From NCBI GenBank assembly GCA_007994965.1, contig VOPW01000001.1, positions 2,604,001-2,668,000 of the forward strand: 64,000 bases of DNA. Direction: 5' to 3'. The notes under the pieces are model-generated. The model made no database searches. It had not been told where the DNA came from and saw nothing but the letters and a program-made list of their open reading frames with translations. Shown piece after piece: positions 52,255-64,000 of the stretch. The position numbers and the translations under genes were made by a program. This stretch comes from Piscinibacter aquaticus. GTDB lineage: Bacteria; Pseudomonadota; Gammaproteobacteria; Burkholderiales; Burkholderiaceae_C. Every line of letters begins with the position of its first letter. Within the stretch, counting starts at the first letter, position 1.

Positions 52255-53453
52255 TGCCCGTGGCGCCGCGCCCATTCGCGCTCGATCGCCTCGACCCAGC
52301 TGGCATGCGGCTCGGGCAGCACCGGCGCCGCTTGCGCCACGCTGCCCGGCGCCTGGCCCTGGCTGAACAGCGCGCGGTCTGCCGCGGAGAGCTTGTCCAT
52401 CGCGAGCACGGTCGGATCGCCCCAGTGGCGGATGTCGGCCTTGCGCGCCTGCGCCAGCGGCGACTGCAGGAAATCGATCACCACCTGCGCGCCCTCTTTC
52501 GACCGCGCGTTGAACGGGATGGCGAGGAAGTGGGTGTTGCCGATCGTGCCGCCGGCGTGCTGCCAGCTGACCACGGTCTCGGGCAGGCGCTTGGCGGCGA
52601 TCTCGTTGGCGGCCTCGTTGGGGTTGAAGGTCAGCGTGATGTGCAGTTCGCCATCGGCAAGCATCTGCCGCATCACCGCATTGCTGGCCGGAAACTGCTT
52701 GCCCTGCCGCCACAGCAGCGGGTGCAATTCGTCGAGCGTGCGCCACAGCGGCGCGAGCAGCGCGGCCGGGTCGGCCGGAACCGGCGCGTAGAAGGGTTTG
52801 CGGTCGGGTGCCGTCTCCAGCAGCACCTGCTTGAGGAAGGTGGTGCCGTGAAAGTTCGGCGGGCGCGGATAGGTGAAGCGGCCCGGGTTCTTCTTCGCGT
52901 AGGCGATCAGCTCGGCGAGGTTCTTCGGCGGCTGGGCCACCCGGCGGCCGTCGCCGTAGAAGGTGAACTGCGCCATGCCCCAGGCGGCCTCGTAGCCTTC
53001 CACCGGCTCGGAGAAGTCGATGCGCGTGGTCGGCTTGCCCGCCACGTCGACCAGGGCAAAGTTCGGCAGCGATTCGGCAAACGGACCGAACAGTAGGCCC
53101 TCGCGCTTCATCGTCAGGAAGTTCTCGCCGTTGATCCAGCCCATGTCGGCCGAGCCGCCGCTGCTGCGGCCGGCGGCCTTCTCGGCCCGCACGCGCTTGA
53201 CGAGCTCCGCCGTGTCGCCGAGCTTCACATGCTCGAGCTGGAGGCCGAAGCGCTGCGCCACCTCGCCGGCGGCCCACTGGAGGTAGGCGTTGACGCGCTC
53301 GCTGCCGGCCCAGGCGTTGAAGTAGACGGTCTGTCCGCGCGCGGCGCGCACGGTGCGCTCCCAGGCGGCCGGGTCCGCGGCGCGGGCCGCCGTGAACCAG
53401 GGGGCCAGGGCAGCGGCGGTCAGCAGGCGGCGGCGTCGGGGCGAGAACGGCAT
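52251..53453 (-). CDS. ynjB: ABC transporter substrate-binding protein, YnjB type
   Basis: 400 intact residues. The N-terminus MPFSPRRRRLLTAAALAPWF is a probable Tat signal (RRRRLL). The mature part NAWAGSERVNAYLQWAAGEV, NGENFLTMKREGLLFGPFA and THFLAIPFNARSKEGAQVV matches the YnjB/thiamine-like family. First gene of the seven-gene minus-strand operon. The ligand is unknown. Confidence 0.88.
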   Translation of the reverse strand: MPFSPRRRRLLTAAALAPWFTAARAADPAAWERTVRAARGQTVYFNAWAGSERVNAYLQWAAGEVAQRFGLQLEHVKLGDTAELVKRVRAEKAAGRSSGGSADMGWINGENFLTMKREGLLFGPFAESLPNFALVDVAGKPTTRIDFSEPVEGYEAAWGMAQFTFYGDGRRVAQPPKNLAELIAYAKKNPGRFTYPRPPNFHGTTFLKQVLLETAPDRKPFYAPVPADPAALLAPLWRTLDELHPLLWRQGKQFPASNAVMRQMLADGELHITLTFNPNEAANEIAAKRLPETVVSWQHAGGTIGNTHFLAIPFNARSKEGAQVVIDFLQSPLAQARKADIRHWGDPTVLAMDKLSAADRALFSQGQAPGSVAQAAPVLPEPHASWVEAIEREWARRHGQ

Positions 53454-53546
53454 CGGTCGGGTCGCGTCGGGTGGGCGCCGCAGTGTATCGGGCGCTTCGG
53501 TTGCGGGAGATCAACGGGGCCAGCGCCCTTCGGCGCAGACTGACCC

Positions 53547-54043
53547 ATGTTCTACGCGGCGATGCGCGAAAAGGTTACGCTGGTCAGCGCCGCGGCCGGC
53601 GCACTGGCGCTCGGTCTGCTCGTCTACGGGCCGATCGGCCCGCGGGCAGCGCGTGGCTGCTGCCCTGGGCCGGTGCCTTTCGGGCACACCCCGGTGCCGC
53701 CCCGCTGGCGCCCTGGCTGCCGACGGCCGTGCACGCCTTCGCCTTCGCGCTGCTGAGCGCGCTCGTGCTGCCGCCGCGCCGCTTGCTGCGTGCGCTGGCC
53801 TGCGCAGGATGGGTGCTCGCCGACCTGCTGTTCGAGCTGGGGCAGCACCCTGCCCTTGCCGCGCCGCTGTCGCGTGGGCTGGAGGCGCTGCTGCCGGCGG
53901 CGGTGGCCGCCCCGCTCGCCCGCTACTTCCAGGCCGGCACCTTCGATGTCGCCGATCTGGCGGCGGCGCTGCTTGGCGGCATGGGCGCCTGGCTGCTTTT
54001 GCATGGCACCGCAACCGCTGGGGAGACGGGCCATGCCGCGTGA
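53547..54043 (+). CDS. VanZ-like membrane protein (one frameshift)
   Basis: MFYAAMREKVTLVSAAAGALALGLLVYGP, then after a break near 53640 AWLLPWAGAFRAHPG, FAFALLSALVLPPRRLL, FELGQHPALAAPL and FDVADLAAALLGGMGAW. The E-x-x-Q then F-D-x-x-D pattern is VanZ-like. About 166 residues. The 3' end overlaps the next start. Confidence 0.6.
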
Positions 54044-55045
54044 GCCACGGCCCGGCGCGCGCCTGATGCGCGCCGTCCTGTCGCTGGTGGTGGCGGCCGC
54101 CGGGGTGCTGGCCATCATCGGCAGCGGTGGCGGCGCGGTCGGCTTCCCGCCCTGCGAGCCGCCGGTGTGCGGCCCGCCTCAGCCGCCGCTGCCGGAGGCG
54201 ACGGTCACGCCGGCCTGGATCACCCTGCAGGTGGGTCAACCGGCGCGCTGGACGGTCACGGTGACCCATCTGCCCGGCACCGTCAGCTACCAGTGGCTGC
54301 GACGCGATGCCGGCGCCAGCGTCTACACCGAGATCCCCGGCGCCACCGGTGCCACCTTGGCGCTGCCTGCCGTGAACCTCGGCGACGACGGCGCGAGCTT
54401 CCTGGTGGTCGTCGGCAACGGCAGCTGGCTGACGGCGCAGGCGGTCGCGCGGCTGGTCGTCTCGGCCTCCCCAGGGGTGGTCCATGCCGACGGCGAGTTC
54501 GTCGACTCGGACTGGTCCGTCAGCCCGGTCCCGGCGGCGGCGCCTGCTTCACCGCCGGCCGTGGTGGTGCAGCGCGTGGACGGTGGCGGCAACCCCGGCG
54601 CATGGCGGCAGACGCAGATCACCCCGGCAGCAATGCGGGCGCCGCGTCCGCCTTCTTCTTCGCCAACGCGGCGATCTACGAGCCCTCGGCCTCCGGCGCC
54701 GTCAAGGTGATCGACCATGCGCAGGACTGCGCGCTGCTGGCGCCAGCCGAATCGCGATCGGTCGAGCTGGCGCTGGCGATCGAACAGTCGGGCCGGCGCT
54801 TCGTCGCCAACACGTCGAGTGCCTGCAACGTCGAGCCATGGAACGGGCACGCAGGCCGGGCCAGCCTCGCGGCCGCGGACTTCCGGCTCTTCGACGGCCC
54901 GGCCTGCGGCAGCGGCGAGGCCTGCCCCGACTTCTCCGCGCAGGCGGCCCCGATGCGCTTCGGCTACTTCGGCATCGTCTTCTCCGGCCCCGGCGTGGCA
55001 GTGACGCACGGCGTGGACAACTGGCGCGTGACGGTGTGGCGATAG
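54033..55045 (+). CDS. Secreted Ig-like domain protein (one frameshift)
   Basis: Signal-anchor RAVLSLVVAAAGVLAIIGSGGGAVG, a Cys/Pro-rich stretch (PPCEPPVCGPPQPPLPE), then an Ig-like beta-sandwich (ITLQVGQPARWTVTVT...YQWLRRDAGAS...FLVVVGNGSWLTAQAVARLVV). After a break near 54620 a second beta-rich domain (GSNAGAASAFFFANAAIYEPS, VKVIDHAQDCALLAPAESRS) ends DNWRVTVWR. Extracytoplasmic; function unknown. Confidence 0.65.
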
Positions 55046-55079
55046 CCGGGGCGGGAAGGGGCTGCGCCAGAATGCGGCC

Positions 55080-56061
55080 ATGCCCCAGCCGCTGCAGCGT
55101 GACGATGCCCGGTACGAACGACGCCTCGCGCCCCCGTCGGGCCGGTGCGTGTGGTCATCGACACCGATGCCGCCAACGAGATCGACGACCCGTTCGCCAT
55201 CGCCTGGGCGCTGCTGCGGCCGGATCGATTGAAGGTCGAGGCCTTCTACGCCACGCCCTACTCCTTCGCGCACCGGCGAGCGCAGATGGCGGTGCAGCAG
55301 CACCCGCAATTCGATCCGCCCGACATCGGCATGGAGCGCAGCCACGCCGCCATCGTCGAGGTGTTCGACAAGCTCGGCCTGGATGCGAAGGGCCGGGTGC
55401 ATCGCGGCTCAACGCGCTACATCGCCGCGCTCGACGCCCCAGAGCGCAGCGCCGCCACCGACCACCTGATCGCCACCGCGATGGCGATGCCGGACGACGA
55501 GCCGCTGTACGTGGTCGCCATCGGCTGCGCCACCAACGTGGCCAATGCGCTGCTGATCGAGCCGCGCATCGCCGAGCGCATCGTGGTGGTGTGGACCAGC
55601 GGTTATCCGTCGCACGCGCCGCAGGTCAACGACTCGTTCAACCTCGAACAGGACCTGCTCGCCTCGCAGTGGCTGCTCGACAGCGGCGTGCCGCATGTCT
55701 ACCTGCCGGGCTTTCACGTCGGCGCGCAGCTTCGGCTGTCGCTGCCGGAGATGGAACGCTGGGTGCGCGGCCGCGGCGCGATCGGCGAGCACCTCTTCGA
55801 TCTCTATACCCACAACCCGCTGTGGCCGCTGCTGGGCATCGCCAGCTTCGAGGCGCATTCCTGGGTGATCTGGGACCTGATCTGCATCGCCGGCTGCTCG
55901 ATCCGGCCTGGGTGCCAAGCACCCTCGTGCGCACGCCGCGCCTGGGCACCGACCGGCGCTGGGTGGCCGATGCGAGGCGGCACCCGATGCGCGAGGCGCA
56001 CGCGGTGCAGCGGGATGCGATCTTCCGTGCGTTCTTCGAGGCGCTGCCCCGCGATCGGTGA
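55080..56061 (+). CDS. Inosine/uridine-preferring nucleoside hydrolase (two frameshifts)
   Basis: About 326 residues. The calcium-binding signature VVIDTDAANEIDDPFAIAWAL has the D-x-D-x4-D-D pattern. HLIATAMAMPDDEPLYVVAIGCATNVANAL and NLEQDLLASQWLL follow. It splits nucleosides into ribose and base. Breaks near 55140 (one C missing in GGGCC) and 55895. ATG 55080, MPQPLQRDDARYE, is the likely start. Confidence 0.82.
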
Positions 56062-56239
56062 TCTCGGCCGTCAGGAGTGATGTGTTGCGCTCAGTGCGCG
56101 ACGGCGGACGCCAGTGCTTCGCGGACATCCACCCGACCGAGGTGCGACGCTGCAACAGGATGTGCATTCGTGCGCTCGTGACGGCGCGGATCTGAGGCAG
56201 CATCGATGCGCCTGTCCTCTCGCGTCCCCGCCTGACTGC

Positions 56240-59244
<3,005 letters not shown>

Positions 59245-59260
59245 GCCGCGGCGGCGCGGC

Positions 59261-59846
59261 TCAGCGCGGCGGCGCCGGCAGCAGGCCGCGCAGCGCCTGC
59301 GCCATCTCGCTGGCCTGCCATACGGCGATGCGCTGCTGCGCGGCATACGGCACGGCGGTGTCGGTCAGTTCGCCCAGCGCGATGTACAGCGCGTCGGGGC
59401 GCCCGCCGCCTCGCGGGCGGCCTGCAGCGCCTTCAGCGGTTCCAGCCCGGTGCGTGCCGACTTCCAGCGCCGTGCGCAGACCAGCATGCGCCGGCCGGCC
59501 CGCTCGATCTCGAAGTCGCAGGCCTCCTGCTGCAGCCGCTGCACGCGGTTGCCGTCACGCACGAAGGCCTGCTCGAGCAGCGCCGAGAACTCCGGCCGGC
59601 CATCGCCATCAGCTGCGCCCGCGATTGCTCCACCTGCTCGGCGTTCGGCAGCTTCCACTGCCGCACCAGCGCCACTGCCGAGATCACCGCGAACGGAAAG
59701 GCCGACATCGCGCCGACGATGCGCCAGCCGTCGGGCATCACCGCGGCCATCGCGGTGCCGAGCACGAGCGCGATCGCCAGGCTGTACCACCACGGCGAGC
59801 GCAGCAGGATCGCGAAGAGCGAATTGGGGGCCATCTGGAGCTTCAT
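59261..59846 (-). CDS. Membrane-anchored Mrr-like restriction endonuclease-fold protein (frameshifts)
   Basis: Two N-terminal spans (SLAIALVLGTAMAAVMP, IVGAMSAFPFAVISAVALV) then FSALLEQAFVRDGNRVQRLQQEACDFEIERAGRRMLVCARRWKS, which fits the PD-(D/E)xK pattern of Mrr-like domains (D-x-E... CARRWK in place of CKRW). Breaks near 59597 and 59400; the end reads GLLPAPPR. Convergent with the kinase gene. Role unknown. Confidence 0.55.
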
Positions 59847-59858
59847 GGGGGCGCGAGT

Positions 59859-60890
59859 CTACGCGGCCAGCGCGGCCAGTTCCTCGATGACCCGACCCAC
59901 GCCCGGGGCGCCGAGGTAGTCGTCGACGCGGCTGCGCACATGGGCCACGAGCCCGGCCTCGCTGCGCTGGGCCGACCAGTCCTCACCATCGGCGCTGCGC
60001 TGCGCGGGCTGTGACGACGTCACCCGCCACTTCGCGCACCAGCTCACCGACCACAGCCACATCGCCGCGCGCAGCGGCACCAGCCAGCCGCGCCAGGCCT
60101 CGGCGCCGGCGCACCGCGACAGCCAGTGCTGCTGGAAGGCGCGCACCTCGTCGACCGACAGCACCGCATGGCTGGCCACGTCCCAGGTGGTGGAGGTGTA
60201 GAGCGTGGCGTGGGCCAGATCGAGCGGCGGCAGGCTGTAGCGCGCCTTCTCCAGATCGACCAGCACCGCGCGGCCGTCGGCGCGCACGATGAAGTTGCCG
60301 GGGTGGGCATCGAAGGCGATCAGCCGTTTCGGCGGGCGTTCGGTGCGCGCGCACAGGCGATCGAGTTCCCGGCGCTGCGCCTCGATCGCGGCGCGGGCCT
60401 GGGGCGCGAGACCGGCGGCGTCGAAGTACGCGGCCTGGGCTTCGATCTCGTCGCGCAACAGCGCCAGCGGATCGGCCGGGTCGAGCAGCGGGGCGCGCGC
60501 GGCCGCGTCGGGCAGCGCCAGCGAGTGGATCGCGGCGAGCGCCTCGGCGATGGCCGGCAGATCGTGCGGCAGCCGGGCCGCCCGTCCGACGATCTCCTCG
60601 ACCAGCAGCGCACCGCGAGGCAAGGCGGCCGAAGGCGGCAGCAGGCCGTGCAGGCGCGGCGCATGGCCGCTGGCCGCGGCCCGCTCGAAGCAGGCGGCCT
60701 GGTAGGCGAGGTTGTCGGCCGCCGCCAGCTTCATCTGGCTCTGCTTCGGAATGCGCGCCAGCAGGCCGCTGCCGACCAGCCGCACGTGCGCATGCGCCGG
60801 GCCCTGGTCGGGCAGCGGTTCGAGCGTGGCCTCGGCCCACGGCGAACGGGCCGAGCGCAGGGCGCTGCGCAGATCGGCCGGTGGCGTCAC
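59859..60890 (-). CDS. APH-family phosphotransferase-like protein
   Basis: 343 intact residues. The kinase-like catalytic loop is LIAFDAHPGNFIVRADGRAVLVDLEKA (HxxN then D), as in the APH/choline kinase fold. SGLLARIPKQSQMKLAAADNL gives the lysine region. The GTG start overlaps the stop of the glycosyltransferase gene. Substrate unknown; antibiotic phosphorylation is not implied. Confidence 0.8.
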   Translation of the reverse strand: MTPPADLRSALRSARSPWAEATLEPLPDQGPAHAHVRLVGSGLLARIPKQSQMKLAAADNLAYQAACFERAAASGHAPRLHGLLPPSAALPRGALLVEEIVGRAARLPHDLPAIAEALAAIHSLALPDAAARAPLLDPADPLALLRDEIEAQAAYFDAAGLAPQARAAIEAQRRELDRLCARTERPPKRLIAFDAHPGNFIVRADGRAVLVDLEKARYSLPPLDLAHATLYTSTTWDVASHAVLSVDEVRAFQQHWLSRCAGAEAWRGWLVPLRAAMWLWSVSWCAKWRVTSSQPAQRSADGEDWSAQRSEAGLVAHVRSRVDDYLGAPGVGRVIEELAALAA

Positions 60891-61483
60891 AGCCAGCCCC
60901 GGCCGGCGAGTTGCGCCAGATCGGCGGGCTCGTCGATGTCGTGCAGCGGCGGCAGTTCGGCCCAGCGCAGGCCGGCGGCCCTCAGCCGCTCGCGCGTGAG
61001 CGTGAGCACCTGCGGCGTGCTCCACGGCATGTCGGTGAACAGCCGCGGCTCGGGCCGGCGCAGGCCGATCAGCACATAACCGCCGTCATGCGCGGGGCCG
61101 AGCACCGCGTCGTGCTGCTGCAGCTGCACGTGGGCGGCACGCAGCACGGCGGCATCGAGCGCCGGCGCGTCGGTGCCGATCAGCAGCACGCCGCCGTGCA
61201 GGCGCAGCGCGCGATCGAAGGCGCGCTGCATGCGTGCGCCGAGGTCGCCCTCGCCCTGATCGACGATGTCGAGGCGCGCTTCCTTCGCGAACTCGCCGAT
61301 GGCCGGATGCGTGGCCGACGGCGCTGCACACAGCGTCACCGGCCCGAGGCCCGCGGCGAGCGCTTCATCCAGCGTGTGGCGCAGCATGCGCGCCGCCAGC
61401 GCCGCCGCGCCCTCGGCGCCCAGCGCCGGAATCAGCCGCGTCTTGGCCAGGCCTGCCACCGGGGCCTTGGCCAGCACCAGCAC
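60887..61483 (-). CDS. TIGR04282-type glycosyltransferase (selenodomain-associated)
   Basis: 198 residues from GTG 61483, VLVLAKAPVAGLAKTRLIPALG, the CofC-like nucleotidyl-binding start; LLIGTDAPALDAAVLRAA and DAVLGPAHDGGYVLIGLR follow. Pairs with the downstream-family TIGR04283 protein next to it, as in many genomes. The product is unknown. Confidence 0.85.
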   Translation of the reverse strand: MLVLAKAPVAGLAKTRLIPALGAEGAAALAARMLRHTLDEALAAGLGPVTLCAAPSATHPAIGEFAKEARLDIVDQGEGDLGARMQRAFDRALRLHGGVLLIGTDAPALDAAVLRAAHVQLQQHDAVLGPAHDGGYVLIGLRRPEPRLFTDMPWSTPQVLTLTRERLRAAGLRWAELPPLHDIDEPADLAQLAGRGWL

Positions 61484-61511
61484 GGCGCAGTCGTCGGAAG
61501 CGAGGGCGGGG

Positions 61512-62192
61512 TCAGCGGTACCACGCGGCCAGTCTATCGGCGCTCACGCCGAGCGCGTACAGCAGTCGCAGCCGCCACATCAGCACGATGGTGCGCCACA
61601 CGCCGCGCTGCTCCCAGCGGCGGCCGGAGGTGACCACGCGCTCGCGCAGGCACACCGGCGCGCGCAGGCGCTTGAGCCGCGACGACAGCTCGATGTCTTC
61701 CATCAGCGGCTGGTCGGGGAAGCCGCCCGCCACATCGAACGCTGCACGGGTCATGAACATCGCCTGGTCGCCGGTGGCGATGCCGCTCCAGCGCGAGCGG
61801 CGGTTCATCAGCGCGGCGATCACCGGGAACATGCGCGAGCGGCCTTCGATGACGACGTCGAAGCGGCCCCAGGCGAGCGCGTGCGAGCCCAGCGCCTGCG
61901 CGATCAGCGCATCGGCGGCGTCGGGCAGGCGCGTATCGGCGTGCAGGAAGAGCAGGTGCGCCGAAGTCGCCACGGCGGCGCCGGCGTTCAACTGGCGGGC
62001 GCGACCGCGCGGCCCGTCGATCACACGGTCGGCCCACGGTCGAGCCCGTTCGGCCGTGGCATCGCGGCTGCCGCCATCGACCACGATCACCTCGGCACCG
62101 CGCTCGCGCAGCGGCGCGAGCGCCTGCAGCGTGGCGACGATGCCGGCGGCTTCGTTCAGCGCCGGAACGACGATGCTGAGCGTCGCGCTCAC
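61512..62192 (-). CDS. TIGR04283-type family 2 glycosyltransferase
   Basis: 226 intact residues. TLSIVVPALNEAAGIVATL is the GT2 start, VIVVDGGSRDATAERA holds the nucleotide-binding aspartate, LLFLHADTRLP the DxD-like region. LMEDIELSSRLKR is the family's ED motif. GTG start overlaps the stop of the membrane protein gene. Confidence 0.87.
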   Translation of the reverse strand: MSATLSIVVPALNEAAGIVATLQALAPLRERGAEVIVVDGGSRDATAERARPWADRVIDGPRGRARQLNAGAAVATSAHLLFLHADTRLPDAADALIAQALGSHALAWGRFDVVIEGRSRMFPVIAALMNRRSRWSGIATGDQAMFMTRAAFDVAGGFPDQPLMEDIELSSRLKRLRAPVCLRERVVTSGRRWEQRGVWRTIVLMWRLRLLYALGVSADRLAAWYR

Positions 62193-62956
62193 GCGGCCCT
62201 CGCGAGGCGGCGCTGCGAGAGTGCATACAGCGACACCGCCACCGCCAGTGCCGCCGCCCAGGCCGCGGCATAGATGCCCCACGCCGGCGCGTGGCCCAGG
62301 CCCAGCGCCAGCACGATGAAGAAGGCGCCGAACCCCGACAGGCCGCGCACGAAGCCGCGCAGCAGCGCCACCGTGGCGGCATCGCCGTAGCGCGGCAGCG
62401 TGAAGCAGGGCAGCACGTTGCCGGTGATCGGCACGGCCAGCAGCAGCCCGCTGAAGGCGGCCGGTGCGACACCGGCGCTGCGGATGATCAGCCGGGCGAC
62501 GAACAGCGCCGCCGCCACGCGGCAGGCGAGCTCGATGTTCGGAATGTCCACCGCGCCGTGGCGCACCGGCAGCCGCGGCATCAGCGGCCGGCCCAGCGCC
62601 AGCGCGGCCAGCGCCAGGGCGCACACGACCGCCGGCGGCAGCGCGAGCATCGGCAGCAGCGCGCCGATGCCGAAGAAGGCGACGTTGGCCAGCGCCAGCG
62701 AGATCCACCAGGGCCAGCGCGTCGCGCTCCAGGCAAACACCACCAGGTGCGCGACGGTGGCCGGCAGGCACACCAGCGTGGCCAGCGCGATCGCACGCAC
62801 GTCGTCGATGGGCGTGGACGCCAGCACGAAGCCCATGATCGGCCCGGCGATCATCGGCAACCCGGCGAGGGTGCCGCCCACCGCATGGCCGAAGCGCCGC
62901 GCGGCCAGCGACGACAGCAGCGCCGAGGCGGTGACGAGCAGCAGCTTCAGCAGCAT
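62189..62956 (-). CDS. Conserved membrane protein of unknown function
   Basis: 255 intact residues, about eight spans, MLLKLLLVTASALLSSLAARRFGHAVGGTLAGLPMIAGPI. Overlaps the glycosyltransferase by four bases and lies 10 bases from the hydantoinase gene. It is often found with the same glycosyltransferase pair; function unknown. Confidence 0.75.
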   Translation of the reverse strand: MLLKLLLVTASALLSSLAARRFGHAVGGTLAGLPMIAGPIMGFVLASTPIDDVRAIALATLVCLPATVAHLVVFAWSATRWPWWISLALANVAFFGIGALLPMLALPPAVVCALALAALALGRPLMPRLPVRHGAVDIPNIELACRVAAALFVARLIIRSAGVAPAAFSGLLLAVPITGNVLPCFTLPRYGDAATVALLRGFVRGLSGFGAFFIVLALGLGHAPAWGIYAAAWAAALAVAVSLYALSQRRLARAA

Positions 62957-62966
62957 CGGAACGTGG

Positions 62967-64000
62967 CTACTCCGGCGTGCCGTAGCCGCCGCCGCCCGGC
63001 GTCTCGATGACGAACACGTCGCCCGGATTCATCTCCACCGAGCCGATGTGGCCGAGCGTCTCGATGCGCCGATCCACGCGCTCGACGCGGTTCGCGCCCG
63101 GCTGCCCCGGCTGGCCGCCGGCCATGCCGAAGGCGCCATGCTTGCGGCCGTTGGAGAGGATCGACGCCGTCATCGCTTCGAGGAAGCGCATACGGCGCGT
63201 GCCGCCGTGGCCGCCGCTCCATTTCCCCTTGCCGCCCGAGCCGGCGCGGATGGCGTAGCTCTCCAGCCGCACCGGGAAGCGGAACTCCAGCACCTCGGGG
63301 TCGGTCAGGCGCGAGTTGGTCATGTGGGTCTGCACGACGCTCGTGCCATCGAAACCCGGGCCCGCGCCGCTGCCGCCCGAGATCGTCTCGTAGTACTGGT
63401 GGCGCGCATTGCCGAAGGTGAAGTTGTTCATCGTGCACTGGCCGGCGGCCATCGCACCGAGCGCGCCATAGAGCGCATTGGTGATGCAGGTCGAGGTCTC
63501 GACGTTGCCCGCCACCACGCTGGCCGGCGGGCGCGGGTTGAGCATCGAGCCTTCGGGGATGATCACCTTGAGCGGCTTCAGGCAGCCGGCATTGAGCGGA
63601 ATGTCGTCGCCCACCAGCGTGCGGAAGACATACAGCACCGCCGCCATGCACACCGCCGTGGGTGCGTTGAAGTTGTTCTCCAGCTGCGCGCTGGTGCCGG
63701 TGAAGTCGATCTCTGCACTGCGCTCGCCGGCGTTGACGCGCACCGCCACCGAGATCTGCGCGCCGTTGTCCAGCGGCAGCGTGAAGGCGCCGTCCTTCAG
63801 CTTCGTGATCACGCGGCGCACCGATTCCTCGGCGTTGTCCTGCACGTGGCGCATGTAGGCCTGCACCACATCCAGCCCGAACTGCGCCACCATCTTGCGC
63901 AGCTCCTGCACGCCCTTCTCGTTGGCGGCGATCTGCGCCTTGAGATCCGCGAGGTTCTGCTGCGGGTTGCGCGACGGGTACTCGCCGCCGGACAGTAGCG
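62967..64000 (-). CDS. Hydantoinase B/oxoprolinase family subunit, C-terminal part
   Basis: 344 residues of the C-terminal half; the start is beyond the window. Signatures are EIDFTGTSAQLENNFNAP, GCLKPLKVIIPEGSMLNP, TSTCITNALYGALG, GNARHQYYETISGGSGAGPGFDG, RFLEAMTASILSNGRK and the end VIETPGGGGYGTPE. ATP-dependent opening of 5-oxoproline or hydantoin-type rings. The hyuA part, if separate, would lie to the right. Confidence 0.93.
   Translation of the reverse strand, partial: LLSGGEYPSRNPQQNLADLKAQIAANEKGVQELRKMVAQFGLDVVQAYMRHVQDNAEESVRRVITKLKDGAFTLPLDNGAQISVAVRVNAGERSAEIDFTGTSAQLENNFNAPTAVCMAAVLYVFRTLVGDDIPLNAGCLKPLKVIIPEGSMLNPRPPASVVAGNVETSTCITNALYGALGAMAAGQCTMNNFTFGNARHQYYETISGGSGAGPGFDGTSVVQTHMTNSRLTDPEVLEFRFPVRLESYAIRAGSGGKGKWSGGHGGTRRMRFLEAMTASILSNGRKHGAFGMAGGQPGQPGANRVERVDRRIETLGHIGSVEMNPGDVFVIETPGGGGYGTPE

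Overview
The window reads as a piece of a GC-rich betaproteobacterial chromosome, probably Burkholderiales of the Rubrivivax/Leptothrix/Methylibium kind. This is inferred from gene content (AcnA plus AcnB, DnaE2, an IntI close to chromosomal betaproteobacterial integrases, YnjBCD-type ABC system) and codon usage, not from a marker gene. No rRNA or tRNA gene was found. Across the whole window, otherwise well conserved proteins change reading frame at about 45 points, mostly by one base and often in G/C runs. I read these as sequencing or assembly errors, so most genes are given their full extent with the break noted rather than called pseudogenes.

1-22 kb is housekeeping: the end of acnB, sbcB, a helical protein, serC, acnA, amtB with a candidate sigma-54 promoter, a HEAT-repeat protein, an ArsC-like reductase with a lipoprotein, an MBL-fold hydrolase with an SDR, a GFA-type protein, marR-MFS, a thioesterase, a second MFS, yaaA and the error-prone polymerase dnaE2. 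Two 515-bp non-coding repeats (3876-4390 and 12899-13413), each built of nested inverted repeats, lie between these genes.

20.8-40.6 kb is a sedentary chromosomal integron, the most interesting part. A tyrosine recombinase of the IntI type (minus strand) has a CTGT-N8-ACAG LexA box in front of it and dnaE2 directly behind it on the same strand. An attI-type core lies at 22714. To its right run about 23 cassette units on the plus strand, separated by 19 full-length attC sites (126-128 bp), two shortened ones and one fossil site. Cassettes encode mostly small lipoproteins, secreted and membrane proteins, plus a GNAT acetyltransferase, a DUF4279-like protein, an SRPBCC-like protein and a YdeI-like protein. 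One cassette carries a complete FMN riboswitch ahead of a ribH2-type lumazine synthase gene. Two inverted copies of an IS3-family element and one IS30-family element sit in the array, in units whose two ends do not match each other. Every IS-free cassette that has a full attC has matching ends. A 232-bp unit that has no recognisable attC and ends in an attI-like core occurs twice.

40.6-64 kb returns to ordinary chromosome. It holds a halohydrin-dehalogenase-type SDR just beyond the array, small hypothetical and GNAT/VOC proteins, a ClpP-like peptidase, a long minus-strand operon with 1-4-base gene overlaps (ynjBCD-type ABC transporter, TVP38 membrane protein, mercuric-reductase-like flavoprotein, DUF3047 protein, second flavoprotein), a VanZ-like protein, an Ig-like secreted protein, a nucleoside hydrolase, a CHASE-PAS hybrid histidine kinase, a membrane-anchored Mrr-like protein, an APH-type kinase with two selenodomain-associated glycosyltransferases and a membrane protein, and the C-terminal part of a hydantoinase B/oxoprolinase subunit that runs off the right edge.
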